Below, in pieces: positions 1-8,330 of a stretch of 39,316 bases of DNA. The stretch is from positions 1-39,316 of IMG/VR virus record IMGVR_UViG_3300046648_000376; one strand, written 5' to 3'. The notes under the pieces are model-generated. The model ran no database searches. It saw only the letters and a program-made list of their open reading frames with translations, and was not told the origin of the DNA. Position numbers and translations under genes: made by a program. The stretch comes from a virus. The stretch's first letter is position 1, and each line of letters begins with the position of its first letter.

Positions 1-66
1 GATGGGGTTCGTCTAGCAGGGCCGGGAAGTTTAGCCGAAAACATGAAAATTGACCATGAAACATGA

Positions 67-95
67 TTGACCAACGGTAGGCTCGTCTCTATACT
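67..95 (+). promoter_or_regulatory. promoter of tRNA-Leu
   Basis: TTGACC at 67-72 and TATACT at 90-95 are separated by 17 bases, an almost ideal sigma-70 promoter. The mature tRNA 5' end is at 109, so the primary transcript needs only a short leader. It belongs to the host, since it lies outside the left attachment core. Confidence 0.8.
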
Positions 96-108
96 TCGCC
101 GCCATTGA

Positions 109-193
109 GCCCTGATGGCGGAATTGGTAGACGCGGCGGATTCAAAATCCGTTTTCGAAAGGAGTGGGAGTTCGAGTCTCCCTCGGGGCACCA
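109..193 (+). tRNA. tRNA-Leu (anticodon CAA), prophage target
   Basis: The acceptor stem GCCCTGA (109-115) pairs with TCGGGGC (183-189, one G-U pair), followed by A and an encoded CCA at 191-193. The anticodon loop TTCAAAA gives CAA, reading UUG. The T arm is GGGAG-TTCGAGT-CTCCC (166-182), and the extra bases before it fit the long variable arm of leucine tRNAs. The last 14 bases recur at 36259-36272, marking this gene as the integration site. The gene remains intact because the core ends exactly at CCA. Confidence 0.95.
180..193 (+). other. attL core (tRNA-Leu 3' end)
   Basis: CCCTCGGGGCACCA at 180-193 is identical to 36259-36272. The base 5' of the core differs (T at 179, C at 36258) and so does the base after CCA, so the identical core is exactly 14 bases. 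Cores at a tRNA 3' end are typical of tyrosine-integrase prophages. Confidence 0.85.
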
Positions 194-204
194 GCACAAT
201 AAAG

Positions 205-235
205 AAAGGCCTTGATTATCAAGGCCTTTTTTTTT
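205..235 (+). terminator. intrinsic terminator after tRNA-Leu (phage-supplied)
   Basis: An 11-bp perfect stem (205-215 with 219-229), a 3-base loop and a run of nine T. It lies just inside the prophage, so the phage brings its own terminator for the tRNA whose host terminator was displaced to 36312-36344. It should also isolate the prophage from tRNA read-through. Confidence 0.9.
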
Positions 236-238
236 GGA

Positions 239-258
239 TGGCGTAAATCTGGCGTACT
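239..258 (+). repeat. candidate integrase/Xis arm-site repeats, left
   Basis: TGGCGTAAA at 239-247 and TGGCGTACT at 250-258 are direct repeats with an 11-base period. The same 9-mer occurs twice with the same 11-base period at 36112 and 36123 beside the integrase. Repeats flanking the core on both arms are the usual layout of arm-type sites of tyrosine integrases. The role is inferred. Confidence 0.55.
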
Positions 259-461
259 GATCTTCTCCCGGATTCAGTCGACAATGTGGAAACGCACAGC
301 ATCAGCTAATCCACACTGATTGCCTAAACCAGCCAAGGGTTGGGTTTTCATCTCAGGGTGGTCCAGTGGAAAGATGCGGACGCCGAGCTGCGGCCCGCCT
401 CAAACGCTTTGATCCGCTAGACTCCTTGCATTGCTTCTGAACCATCGGGTAAAGGTTTTTT

Positions 462-1859
462 ATGAAGACATCGTTCAGGAGTTTTCTGACACCACCTGCT
501 GAGGTGATAGAGGCGGCGTGGGCTTCCGATAAATCCGTATTTATCTTCGATACCAACGTCCTCCTAAACCTCTATGGTTTTGAAGAGCAGACGAGAACGG
601 ATTTTTTTTCCGCAGTGGCCAAGCTAGGCGGCAAGGTTTTCCTACCGTTCCACGTCGGACTCGAATACCACCTGGGGCGCCTTGCCGTCATCCGAAATGA
701 GAAAAAAACCTTCAGAGAATTAACTTCAATTTCCAAGAATCTTGAGGAAAAACTAGAGAAAGATCTTGGAGAACTAAAACTTTCGGAAAAATTTCCGCAA
801 GTTGGCAAATTTGCTAATAAATTGCGCGAGAATATCAAAACCGCGCTTTCGACCTTCGCTGAAGATATCGACCCGTGGAACAAGCAGCAACCGGACGTTA
901 GGTCTGACGATAAAATTCTGGATTCGATAGACGCTTTTAGTGATGGGCACATTGGCCCCCCTCCCGCAAGCCAGGATTGGCTAAATAATCTTTATAAAGA
1001 TGGCGCGGAGCGATACGCCAACAAAGTCCCGCCTGGCTTTCGCGACATCACTAAGGACAAAGACCATCGTTCCCCGACCTTCGTTCATAACGAGCTGACG
1101 TACGAACGGAAATATGGTGATCTGATAATCTGGAGACAGATTTTGGAGCATGTTCGAGAAGAACATCTCGATAACGTGTTTTTTGTCACTGACGACGCCA
1201 AGGAGGACTGGTGGACAAAGATCAACTCTGGCGGAGAGAAAATCATCGGCCCGCACGAAGCGCTGCGCTCTGAAATTTATAAAATCCCCAACGTCCATCT
1301 GTTTCATATGTATTCAACTTCTGACTTCTTGGACAACGGCAGAAGAATACTAGACGTTAAGATTAACCAACGTTCTATTGACGACGCAACTAATAAAACG
1401 GTAACCATAAGAACGACCGATAACCCGATGAAGTCTGGATTGCCATCAAACTTTTGGGACAATATCCGACGGTCTGTCGAGGCCAGTAGAACATCCATTC
1501 CGTCCAACAATCTGATTGCTGCCCGTACACTCTCAGGCATCATGCGAGCTGGAGATCCTATCAACCATGTGGTTGACGACTCAACATATGTAGATGCGAG
1601 CATGATATTCGCAGCAATAAATGCAGAACGTAACCGCCTGCTCTCCGAGGGGGTAGCTGCTGGCGCTACCCCCTATGGTAAAACCGTTGCCTGGCTTGAG
1701 GCGCAAAGGCTAGCCGCCGAAATTAATTTACATCAGTCTAAATCTGCAGAACTTCAGTTCGATGAGATGTGGAGAAAAGCTGTCTCCGAAAGTGCGCTGA
1801 AAACATTAGGGATTCGTCCAGATGATCTGGACCCGGATTCGGAATTGGCTGACGCATAA
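462..1859 (+). CDS. PIN-like domain protein (PIN_8-type), cargo/defence candidate
   Basis: 465 aa. Residues 26-38 read as the opening strand of a PIN-type metal-dependent RNase fold (FIFDTNVLLNLY, Asp30). An acidic segment follows at about residue 217 (YGDLIIW), and FVTDDAKEDWW near 240-250 supplies further carboxylates, consistent with an intact active site. Large single proteins with this N-terminal PIN-like domain occur in bacteria and phages, often beside defence genes; the substrate is unknown. The ATG is preceded by AAAGG with a six-T spacer. It stands alone between attL and the candidate cos, where phiCTX-type phages carry accessory genes. Codon use is more AT-rich than in the structural genes, suggesting separate acquisition. 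Domain call likely; defence role inferred. Confidence 0.75.
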   Translation: MKTSFRSFLTPPAEVIEAAWASDKSVFIFDTNVLLNLYGFEEQTRTDFFSAVAKLGGKVFLPFHVGLEYHLGRLAVIRNEKKTFRELTSISKNLEEKLEKDLGELKLSEKFPQVGKFANKLRENIKTALSTFAEDIDPWNKQQPDVRSDDKILDSIDAFSDGHIGPPPASQDWLNNLYKDGAERYANKVPPGFRDITKDKDHRSPTFVHNELTYERKYGDLIIWRQILEHVREEHLDNVFFVTDDAKEDWWTKINSGGEKIIGPHEALRSEIYKIPNVHLFHMYSTSDFLDNGRRILDVKINQRSIDDATNKTVTIRTTDNPMKSGLPSNFWDNIRRSVEASRTSIPSNNLIAARTLSGIMRAGDPINHVVDDSTYVDASMIFAAINAERNRLLSEGVAAGATPYGKTVAWLEAQRLAAEINLHQSKSAELQFDEMWRKAVSESALKTLGIRPDDLDPDSELADA

Positions 1860-2717
1860 CCGCGCCCACCTCGAAAGCCAAGCCATAAGTGAAGCTCAGA
1901 AGCCTCTGCGTCGCTTGAGTTTCGTCTGGGACTGCGGACCGCGGATGCCAGTGTACATTCTGGAGGGAGAGGCACTGGCCGCAGGCGCCCCGCTATACCG
2001 TTCCTGTTTCATGTTGACCCACGGGAAACCAGTGTTTTAGGTAAGTTTTCTTCCCGATCCCGTCCAGCCCTTATAAATCAAGGGCTACAGCGTATTAGAT
2101 TGGGTAAGTTTTATAGTCAGATATAGTAATGAACTTACTTTTTGGCAGGGTCAGAAACCCAAAAACAAATATCGTTACAAATCAATCACTTAAGAAAAAA
2201 TTACTCTCCCCCTTACTTAAAAAAGCTGGTGCTAAGTAAGTGCCCAAAACCGCATCGCGTGTGGGCTACAGCCAATCTCCAACCGCTTCACACCTAAATT
2301 ACTTGTTTCCCGTGGGTCACCAGAGAAATGGACTGCCCACAACGCTCTGTGAGCGCTCCAAAAACAAGGGACCCGGTGCAGCGATTTGCAGGGTTTCTCG
2401 GCACCTCTGTCGCACAGGAGAGGCCCGGGGGGGGCTGTAGAGAGCCTCTTGCAGATGTGCAGAAAAAACGACCAATTTAGCCCGCAGGCGAGGTGGGGGG
2501 ATGACGGCGCGCGCAGGGTGCAGACGTACGAGCCTAAGTCAACCAGTCGCAGATTGAAGGGCCACCGGTTTTTGTCGTAGAGTCCAGCTGCTGCTGAGGG
2601 CATAGATGATGATGAGCGCTGCCGATAACTGTGGCTTGTATCGCTGATGGTTGCAGGCGACGCTAACGGGCACCGCAAGGCGCACCGCGTCGGCAATTTA
2701 GAAAGGGAGATTTACCG
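1860..2717. other. non-coding region, left of and including cos
   Basis: No convincing gene in 850 bases. The left part (about 2040-2240) is AT-rich, with GGTAAGTTTT repeated at 2040 and 2104 and an inverted repeat CTTACTTA/TAAGTAAG (2212-2219 with 2233-2240). The right part is G-rich around the candidate cos at 2487-2505. Short open frames here (for example 1822-2040 and 2386-2580) lack ribosome sites and recognisable sequence. Confidence 0.6.
2487..2505 (+). other. cos: candidate cos (cohesive end) site
   Basis: GGCGAGGTGGGGGGATGAC matches the P2 19-base cohesive end as I recall it (GGCGAGGCGGGGAAAGCAC) at 14 of 19 positions, including the first seven bases. Position and orientation fit P2: the site lies to the left of portal Q, which is transcribed toward it. 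Exact nick positions cannot be read from sequence. Confidence 0.6.
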
Positions 2718-3107
2718 ATGGAACAGGAAAACTTTCACGCTAGCGTTCAGTACAACGACTTCAAAGGCACCGCTGCTGCTGACCGCCATGACATGGGGGA
2801 CATAGGAAGCTACCTCGACAGCCTAGGATTACTGAAGGAAGGCGAGTTCCTTATTGGTGTTGAGGTATACGCAAGAGAACTGATGGGGCGTGCCCAAGTA
2901 ACCCATATGGACATGACCGCTTTGGTAACAAGGTATGAGGGCTTTGACGACGTTCAGGCGGCTGTCGATTCGGGCACCCCACTCCAAGTACGCAAGATAC
3001 GGGTAGAGCTGCCCCTTGTAGAATTTTTTACACTTTTCAAGCGGTTTCAGATTTCAATATCCGTCAATGGCATGATCGATAATCGGGACATTGCCGTCGA
3101 CGCGTAA
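2718..3107 (+). CDS. conserved hypothetical protein between cos and portal
   Basis: 129 aa, soluble and rather acidic, with no motif I can name and no signal peptide or membrane segment. The ATG has a good ribosome site (AAAGGGAG, 8 bases upstream). It is transcribed toward the portal gene and ends 13 bases before the portal stop, so the two converge. The position, the first gene after cos and outside the late operons, is where P2-like phages often carry lysogenic-conversion genes. Function unknown; the real-gene call rests on ribosome site, codon use and length. Confidence 0.65.
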   Translation: MEQENFHASVQYNDFKGTAAADRHDMGDIGSYLDSLGLLKEGEFLIGVEVYARELMGRAQVTHMDMTALVTRYEGFDDVQAAVDSGTPLQVRKIRVELPLVEFFTLFKRFQISISVNGMIDNRDIAVDA

Positions 3108-3135
3108 AAAAGTGCCCTGGTCATATGACCGGGGC
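3105..3135 (-). terminator. terminator of the P-Q operon
   Basis: GCCCTGGTCAT/ATGACCGGGGC (3114-3135) is an 11-bp palindrome with one G-T pair. Read leftward it is followed by a run of T (the A run at 3106-3111 on the + strand). It overlaps the portal stop codon and separates the two convergent genes. Confidence 0.65.
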
Positions 3136-4173
3136 CAACTCATACGACTTAAACGTCATAACCGCCTCCCCCACCCACTCATTCAGTTGCATCATCCTCG
3201 CCTGAATCGGCTCCAGCTCATTCGCCGCATAGATCTGCGCCGCCTCCCTGATCGACCCAAACCCACCGGCATTCTGCGGAACAATCCCCATCAACTGCGG
3301 CGGTATCCGGAGGCTGGCCAGCACGTCATCGCGCGTCTGATTCTTGATCGAGTTGAATTCATCCTTGGCCGTCACCTCGCTCACCGGAATGATCTGCAGC
3401 CCGTCCTTCTTCCCGTTCGGTGAATAAACAAACAGGTTGCGGAAGTTGCCAGGCCCCTTGGAATCCTTCAGGGCTTTACGAAGGGAGTCGACGTCCGCCT
3501 CGTTCTGCGCGGCGTCGGTCATGTAGAGGATGAAGCCGGCGTGGCTGCCGTTCTCATAATACTTGCGGCGGAACAGCGTGGCCGACTCGTTCAACAGTGC
3601 CGACTGCAACGCGCTGATCCATTCCGGCAGGCCGTACACCTCCTGGTGCAAATCTGCTTCGCGCAGATGAAAGATCGTACCGGGCTCAAACTCATGCTCG
3701 CTTTTCCAGCCTTGAACCATGAAGTGCCGGCCGTCGTTGCCGCACCGCATGTATTTAGCCAAGGGCGGCTTTAAATCGCGCACTTGCCCAAGCACAGAGC
3801 GCCGCGCTTCCAGGTAGCCGTTGCCCAGACACAGGAAGTCCAGCGCGAACTGTTCAAACGCCGCCCGCGACAAGAGCGGATGCGGGATGAACGTCTTGCT
3901 CAGCAAATTGCGCTTGAACATCAGCCCCGAATGCAAATGCACGCTGCAGCCCACCGAGCGTGCCAAGCCATCCAGCGACAGCGGCGGCTCGTACCACTTC
4001 CCGTTGAACCAGCACTCCAAGTAATCGAATAGCTCGCGGCCGCTCAGCACTGGTGCGGGATCGCCGATACTGAACGCCTCGATCTTGCCTTCGGTGCGCG
4101 GTATGACTTCCTGCGTGGCCGGGGTCGTGGAGGCTGGTAATTGCGGGCGGTAATTGCTACGTCTCGACATCAA
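3121..4173 (-). CDS. Q: phage portal protein (P2 gpQ family)
   Basis: 350 aa, the usual length for P2 gpQ (PBSX-type portal family). It forms the dodecameric ring at the capsid vertex through which DNA enters and to which the tail attaches. The sequence has the family's central pattern (LDFLCLGNGYLE, about residues 120-135) and a C-terminal GGFGSIREAAQIYAANEL segment. It is translationally coupled to terminase P by an ATGA overlap at 4170-4173, as in P2. Transcription runs leftward toward cos and ends at the hairpin over its stop codon. It is complete. Confidence 0.95.
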   Translation of the reverse strand: MMSRRSNYRPQLPASTTPATQEVIPRTEGKIEAFSIGDPAPVLSGRELFDYLECWFNGKWYEPPLSLDGLARSVGCSVHLHSGLMFKRNLLSKTFIPHPLLSRAAFEQFALDFLCLGNGYLEARRSVLGQVRDLKPPLAKYMRCGNDGRHFMVQGWKSEHEFEPGTIFHLREADLHQEVYGLPEWISALQSALLNESATLFRRKYYENGSHAGFILYMTDAAQNEADVDSLRKALKDSKGPGNFRNLFVYSPNGKKDGLQIIPVSEVTAKDEFNSIKNQTRDDVLASLRIPPQLMGIVPQNAGGFGSIREAAQIYAANELEPIQARMMQLNEWVGEAVMTFKSYELAPVI

Positions 4174-5927
4174 AAAATCTCCATCCGCCCGGTGTTGGCA
4201 GCGGTCTGCCCTTCAAGCGGTTCGTTGTGCAGTGCGTGAAAGAGCGCCCACGCCAGATCGGCATGACCGGTGGTGTCGTTGCGCCCTGCGGTGTAGGTAA
4301 ATTGGCGACCGCCTGCGGTGATGGTCTTGCGGATCGCCATCAGCGACTGCGCCATGTCGGTCCAGCCGGCGTCGAATTCCAGGCGGCCCCTGTGGATGAC
4401 GTCGTAAGCCTTCAGCACCAGGCGCGTTTTGACTTCCGGCGAATAACTGAACGTGGTCACATTGGGGAAAAACTGGCGCACCAGCTGCGCGACCCCGCTG
4501 CCAAGCCCGGTGACATCGATGCCGATGTAGGTCACCCAGTAACGGTCGCAGACGGCTTTGATGGCGCTGGCCTGCGCGGCGAAGTCCATGCCCCTGAACT
4601 GGTGACGCTCCAGCACCCGGAATTTGCCTCCGGGCACCAGCGGCGGCGCGACCACCACCAGTCCGGAACAGTCGCCGGTTTCTGCGGGGTCATACCCTAC
4701 CCAGACCTGCCTATCACCAAATGGGCGCATGGCGAACGGCTTGTAGTCCTCGGCCCATTCAACCCAGCTGTCGACCATGCACGGCTGCAGCGTCGACAGC
4801 GGGAAGATGCTGGACCCATCGTCAACAAATTCGCACATCAGCAGGTTGGCGAACGCTTCGGGGCTGTATTCGCGGCGTAGCTCTTCAACATCAAACAGGT
4901 CACAACCGCCCTGCTCCGCATCCAAGATCGTGACGATCTGGCGCCATAGACGGTCTTCGCAATACCGCCCCTGCTGCAGCGCGCCATGGGCCACGTCGAC
5001 TTTGGTGTGTTGAGCCGCCGGCTTGCCCTTGTTGAAGCGCTCGCCGGTCCAGAATGTGTACGCCTCATGGGCCATGCTGGACGGTGTAGAGAAATAGGTT
5101 TTCCGCCACTTCTTGTGCATCGCCATGCCCGAAGCGACCTTGTTCAGCTCCTCGAACTTGAACGTCCAGAAGAACTCGTCGAAGTAGAAATTCCCGTGGT
5201 AGCCCTGGGCGGTCCGGGCGTTGGTGCCGAGGAAAAACAACTCGGCGCCGTTGGGCAGGACGATGGGGTCACCGGTCAACTCGACACCGATCACCTCACG
5301 GGCGAACGCTTGGATGTATCCCCGAAACAGGTAGGCCTGGTTCTTTGACGCTGACAGGAAAATCTGATTGCGTCCGGTCTCCAGCGCATCCAGAAAAGCT
5401 TCCCGCGCGAAGTAGTAGGTGGCGCCGATCTGCCGACTTTTGAGGATGACGCGGGTCCGCTGATTGCCGGCCCGGTACCAGTCCTTCTGATAATCGAAAC
5501 AACCATCGATAAACGCCTCGCGCAGCAGCTCGATCTGCTCTTCGCTGATGTCGTTTTTCGGGGTCTTTCTCTTCGGGCCTTCGTTGCGTTTGGCCAGATT
5601 AGGATTGAGATCAGTTTCGGTACCGCCGCCCTGAAAGCGCTGAATGCGAGCCTGGCGTTCAAGCTGGCGGTGCAACAGATCGATCTCTTTGAAGTCCCCG
5701 CCACTCTTGCCCTCCTTCAGAATCAGCTGAACCAGCCGCGCCTCCAGTGCGCCACCGATACGCTCGACATTATCGGCCCGGTCCCACTCGTCTCGGGCCT
5801 TCCAGCTGTGTAGGGTTTTCTCCTTCTCGCCCGTTGCTTCGGCAATCTCGCAGACACGCCAGCCCATCCAATACAGAAACTTGGATTGGCGCCGGGGATC
5901 GATGGGGAGCAGCTCAGTGGTATTCAT
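4170..5927 (-). CDS. P: terminase large subunit, ATPase/nuclease (P2 gpP)
   Basis: 585 aa. An N-terminal helix-turn-helix (residues 12-45) is followed by the packaging ATPase: a Walker A variant SRQIGAT (164-170), Walker B FYFDEF (247-252) and the coupling segment FSTPSS (279-284). The C-terminal RNase H-like nuclease has Asp413 (GYDPAE), Asp471 (IGIDVTG) and a HADLAWALF segment near 563. It pumps DNA into the procapsid. The ATG at 5927 aligns with the P2 gpP N-terminus but has no ribosome site. The predicted Ogr promoter places the transcript start at or one base before this ATG. Portal Q follows with an ATGA overlap. Confidence 0.95.
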   Translation of the reverse strand: MNTTELLPIDPRRQSKFLYWMGWRVCEIAEATGEKEKTLHSWKARDEWDRADNVERIGGALEARLVQLILKEGKSGGDFKEIDLLHRQLERQARIQRFQGGGTETDLNPNLAKRNEGPKRKTPKNDISEEQIELLREAFIDGCFDYQKDWYRAGNQRTRVILKSRQIGATYYFAREAFLDALETGRNQIFLSASKNQAYLFRGYIQAFAREVIGVELTGDPIVLPNGAELFFLGTNARTAQGYHGNFYFDEFFWTFKFEELNKVASGMAMHKKWRKTYFSTPSSMAHEAYTFWTGERFNKGKPAAQHTKVDVAHGALQQGRYCEDRLWRQIVTILDAEQGGCDLFDVEELRREYSPEAFANLLMCEFVDDGSSIFPLSTLQPCMVDSWVEWAEDYKPFAMRPFGDRQVWVGYDPAETGDCSGLVVVAPPLVPGGKFRVLERHQFRGMDFAAQASAIKAVCDRYWVTYIGIDVTGLGSGVAQLVRQFFPNVTTFSYSPEVKTRLVLKAYDVIHRGRLEFDAGWTDMAQSLMAIRKTITAGGRQFTYTAGRNDTTGHADLAWALFHALHNEPLEGQTAANTGRMEIF

Positions 5928-5934
5928 CGCAGCG

Positions 5935-5993
5935 ATGCTGCCGCTCGCGCGTGAGGTTCGGAACTGCGCGAGCCTGTAGATGCTTATAGGACA
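5935..5993 (-). promoter_or_regulatory. Ogr-dependent late promoter PP
   Basis: On the minus strand: TGT-N13-ACA (5993 down to 5975), then 34 bases, then CAGCAT (5940-5935) as a -10-like box. Spacing is identical to the candidates before O, V and FI. The predicted start lies 0-1 base before the terminase ATG. Confidence 0.75.
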
Positions 5994-6061
5994 GACCGAA
6001 AGCCGGTTTGAACTAGCTCAAAATCGGCCTTCTCTGAAAATATACAAGAGAGGGAATGAGC

Positions 6062-7237
6062 TTATTCCTCTTCGTCGGCAGTATAAATAATGCCGACATT
6101 TGCGGTGTAGTCACCTGTCCGACCTGCCACTTGACTCATGATGCCCTCTGGAGTGTCGTCGCGGAAATTCACGATATGCCCAACCAATACGCCGTCATCA
6201 GTAAACTCGGCTTCCTCGCTGTCCATCCACTCATCAAGCTCTTCGGGAGTTAGATTTACTTCAGCGGCTAAAAGCTCCTCGAAAGTTTCTTGATTTCGTG
6301 CCCCTTCGCTTGGATATAAAACGGAGTCATATTTAGCAGGGAGCAGTGCAAACTCGCCCCACCCAAGGTTACTGACGGACAAACCAGTCCCATTCCGAGA
6401 AACAGCACCGTACATCATCAAAACTCGGCCAATTGCAGCCTCTGTGATTTTGTGTTCTGCAGAATCGCGCACGGTCATCTTCAACGTAAAGTCTTGATAA
6501 TCGCTTTCGTTATTATACTCAAGACGCGTCATTTGAATATTAGTTGGATTGCCATCACCCATTAAACGGATTCGTTTGATCCGACCATAATAAAGCTTTG
6601 GCTTTTCATTAATCTCTAAGACTCTGGATACATCGACTAACGCATCACTTAGCAGCTGAGGATATTGAGCCTCAGGGAGATAATAGTATTTATGATAATT
6701 CTTATCAAAGTTAATACAGAGCCCGCGCACCGTCGTGATACGGCTCGGAAGCTTTATCTGTGATCCGTTGTGTCGCCGAATAGGGACTTCCGCGAGCTCG
6801 CCATCAATATCCTCAACAACTGGCCCGGTATATATCTCACCGGGCAGTAGAGGTGCAACTGGCTTATTCTTCATAAAGCTTTTGACTACGACCAGTAACT
6901 TATCATCTACAGCTTGCTTCGCTTCTTCTTCATCTGTGAATCTCATGCCATCCCGTTTCTTCACCCGCAGTCCACAAGGCGGCTTATGCTTTCGGCTATG
7001 CGCGAAAAAAGCAGCACGACCATTTGAATCTTTGTCACCTTCTTCGGGTGAGCGAAAAAGACCAACACAGCATTCAGGGCAAAAAATCGATCCCTTCATC
7101 TCATTCTGGTATTCGGACGTCAGGATCGACTGAGCGGATGCGCGAAGAACAGTTTTATCCCCAACTCCATACACCCAGCCGGGGAGATAGTATGCAAACT
7201 TGATTCGATTGCTGTCCGACTTGTTCAAAACTTCCAT
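6062..7237 (-). CDS. cargo protein with a CoiA-like zinc motif, unknown function
   Basis: 391 aa from the ATG at 7237, chosen because AAAGGA lies 7 bases upstream; an upstream in-frame ATG at 7309 lacks a ribosome site. Residues 53-88 carry FCPEC (Cys53, Cys56), then AFFAHS (His80) and Cys88, resembling the N-terminal zinc/nuclease-like motif of CoiA-type proteins. The rest is acidic and unrecognised, with no membrane segment. The gene is clearly more AT-rich than its neighbours. It sits precisely between the two divergent late promoters PP and PO, where P2 has no gene, so it is a cargo insertion with its own expression. A phage-defence role is plausible but inferred from position only. Confidence 0.65.
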   Translation of the reverse strand: MEVLNKSDSNRIKFAYYLPGWVYGVGDKTVLRASAQSILTSEYQNEMKGSIFCPECCVGLFRSPEEGDKDSNGRAAFFAHSRKHKPPCGLRVKKRDGMRFTDEEEAKQAVDDKLLVVVKSFMKNKPVAPLLPGEIYTGPVVEDIDGELAEVPIRRHNGSQIKLPSRITTVRGLCINFDKNYHKYYYLPEAQYPQLLSDALVDVSRVLEINEKPKLYYGRIKRIRLMGDGNPTNIQMTRLEYNNESDYQDFTLKMTVRDSAEHKITEAAIGRVLMMYGAVSRNGTGLSVSNLGWGEFALLPAKYDSVLYPSEGARNQETFEELLAAEVNLTPEELDEWMDSEEAEFTDDGVLVGHIVNFRDDTPEGIMSQVAGRTGDYTANVGIIYTADEEE

Positions 7238-7339
7238 TTCAAAATCCTTTCTGAAAACAACCACATTATGTATTTTCACTGAGCATGGATAGTGGCACAT
7301 ATGCATCATTTGTAAAACTTATTAGCTGTCCCGACTCCT

Positions 7340-7398
7340 TGTGTCTCCCTTCCTTACAACCCCGACTGATTGCCCCGACGCGCGCGCGTCCCGAACAT
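7340..7398 (+). promoter_or_regulatory. Ogr-dependent late promoter PO
   Basis: TTGT-N13-ACAA (TGT 7340-7342, ACA 7356-7358), then 34 bases, then GAACAT (7393-7398). The predicted start near 7405 gives a leader of about 50 bases before gene O. Same architecture as the P, V and FI promoters. Confidence 0.75.
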
Positions 7399-7457
7399 GC
7401 CCTCATCGCAACGCACCGCAACCCAAGCGTGCGTCAACCGCCTTGAGGGCTTCAGGC

Positions 7458-8291
7458 ATGAAGAAATTTCGCAGCAAATGGTTCCGGGTCGCCGTCGAGG
7501 GCGCGACCACCGATGGTCGTCGTATTGAGCGTGAATGGATCGAGCAGATGGCGTCCAGTTATGACCGCAGCAAGTACGGCGCCCGGGTCTGGATGGAACA
7601 CATTCGCGGCACGCTGCCCGACTCCCCGTTCCGCGCTTATGGCGACATCCTTGCGGTAAAAGCCGAAGACGTCGAAATAGACGGCAAAAAAATTCATGCA
7701 CTGTTCGCCCAGATCGAGCCGACCGATGACCTGGTGAGCATGGTCAACAAGCTCAAGCAGAAGATCTTCACCAGCATCGAAGTGCGCGAGAAGTTTGCCG
7801 ACACCGGCAAGGCCTACCTAATGGGCTTGGGCGTCACCGATACCCCCGCCAGCCTGGGCACAGAAATGCTCGCGTTTTCTGCTCAGCATCCCGACGCCAG
7901 CCCGCTCAAGGCACGCAAACAGTCCCCGGACAACCTGTTCACCGTTGCTGAAGAAACCGAACTCGTCTTCGAAGAGTACGAAGAAAAGCCCAGCCTCGGC
8001 GCCCAGCTATTCAGCAAGGTGCAGGAGTTGCTCAAAGGCAAGCAGACCAAGGATGACAACGAATTCGGGGCCATCGGCCAAGCGGTCGAAGCCATCGCCG
8101 AGCATGGCAAAGATCTCGCCGAGCAGATCACCGTCGCACATACGAATCACGGAGAGCTCAGCAGCCAGGTCCAGCAACTGAGCACCGACTTGTGCGAGCT
8201 CAAATCCATCTTGAGCAAAACCCAAGATCACAACCAGATCAAGCGCCCACCGGTAACCGGCAGCGGCAATCAAGCCCTGGCGCAATTCTGA
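7458..8291 (+). CDS. O: capsid scaffolding protein / serine protease (P2 gpO)
   Basis: 277 aa. It acts as internal scaffold for procapsid assembly and as the maturation protease that cuts capsid, scaffold and portal. With the start at 7458 (GAGGG 8 bases upstream) the protein begins KKFRSKWFRVAVEGATTDG. The catalytic residues known in P2 gpO (Asp19, His48, Ser107) then fall at Asp19, His48 and Ser106. The C-terminal half (about residues 170-260) is charged and helical, as expected for the scaffold part. It is the first gene of the O-S late operon. An earlier in-frame start at 7341 would put the ATG inside the promoter and is rejected. Confidence 0.95.
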   Translation: MKKFRSKWFRVAVEGATTDGRRIEREWIEQMASSYDRSKYGARVWMEHIRGTLPDSPFRAYGDILAVKAEDVEIDGKKIHALFAQIEPTDDLVSMVNKLKQKIFTSIEVREKFADTGKAYLMGLGVTDTPASLGTEMLAFSAQHPDASPLKARKQSPDNLFTVAEETELVFEEYEEKPSLGAQLFSKVQELLKGKQTKDDNEFGAIGQAVEAIAEHGKDLAEQITVAHTNHGELSSQVQQLSTDLCELKSILSKTQDHNQIKRPPVTGSGNQALAQF

Positions 8292-8330
8292 CCTGACGGC
8301 CCGAACAGCCAGCCTCTACCGGAGAATCCC

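Noticed and set aside
1822-2040. 72-codon + strand frame overlapping the PIN gene end
   Set aside because: No ribosome site, starts inside the PIN gene and has no protein-like pattern.
2212-2240. Inverted repeat CTTACTTA/TAAGTAAG as a terminator
   Set aside because: AU-only weak stem with a 13-base loop and no T run; noted only as structure.
2386-2580. 64-codon frame over the candidate cos
   Set aside because: G-rich cos region read by chance; no ribosome site.
4227-4880. 217-codon frame opposite the terminase gene
   Set aside because: Typical antisense shadow in a GC-rich gene; the terminase motifs are certain.
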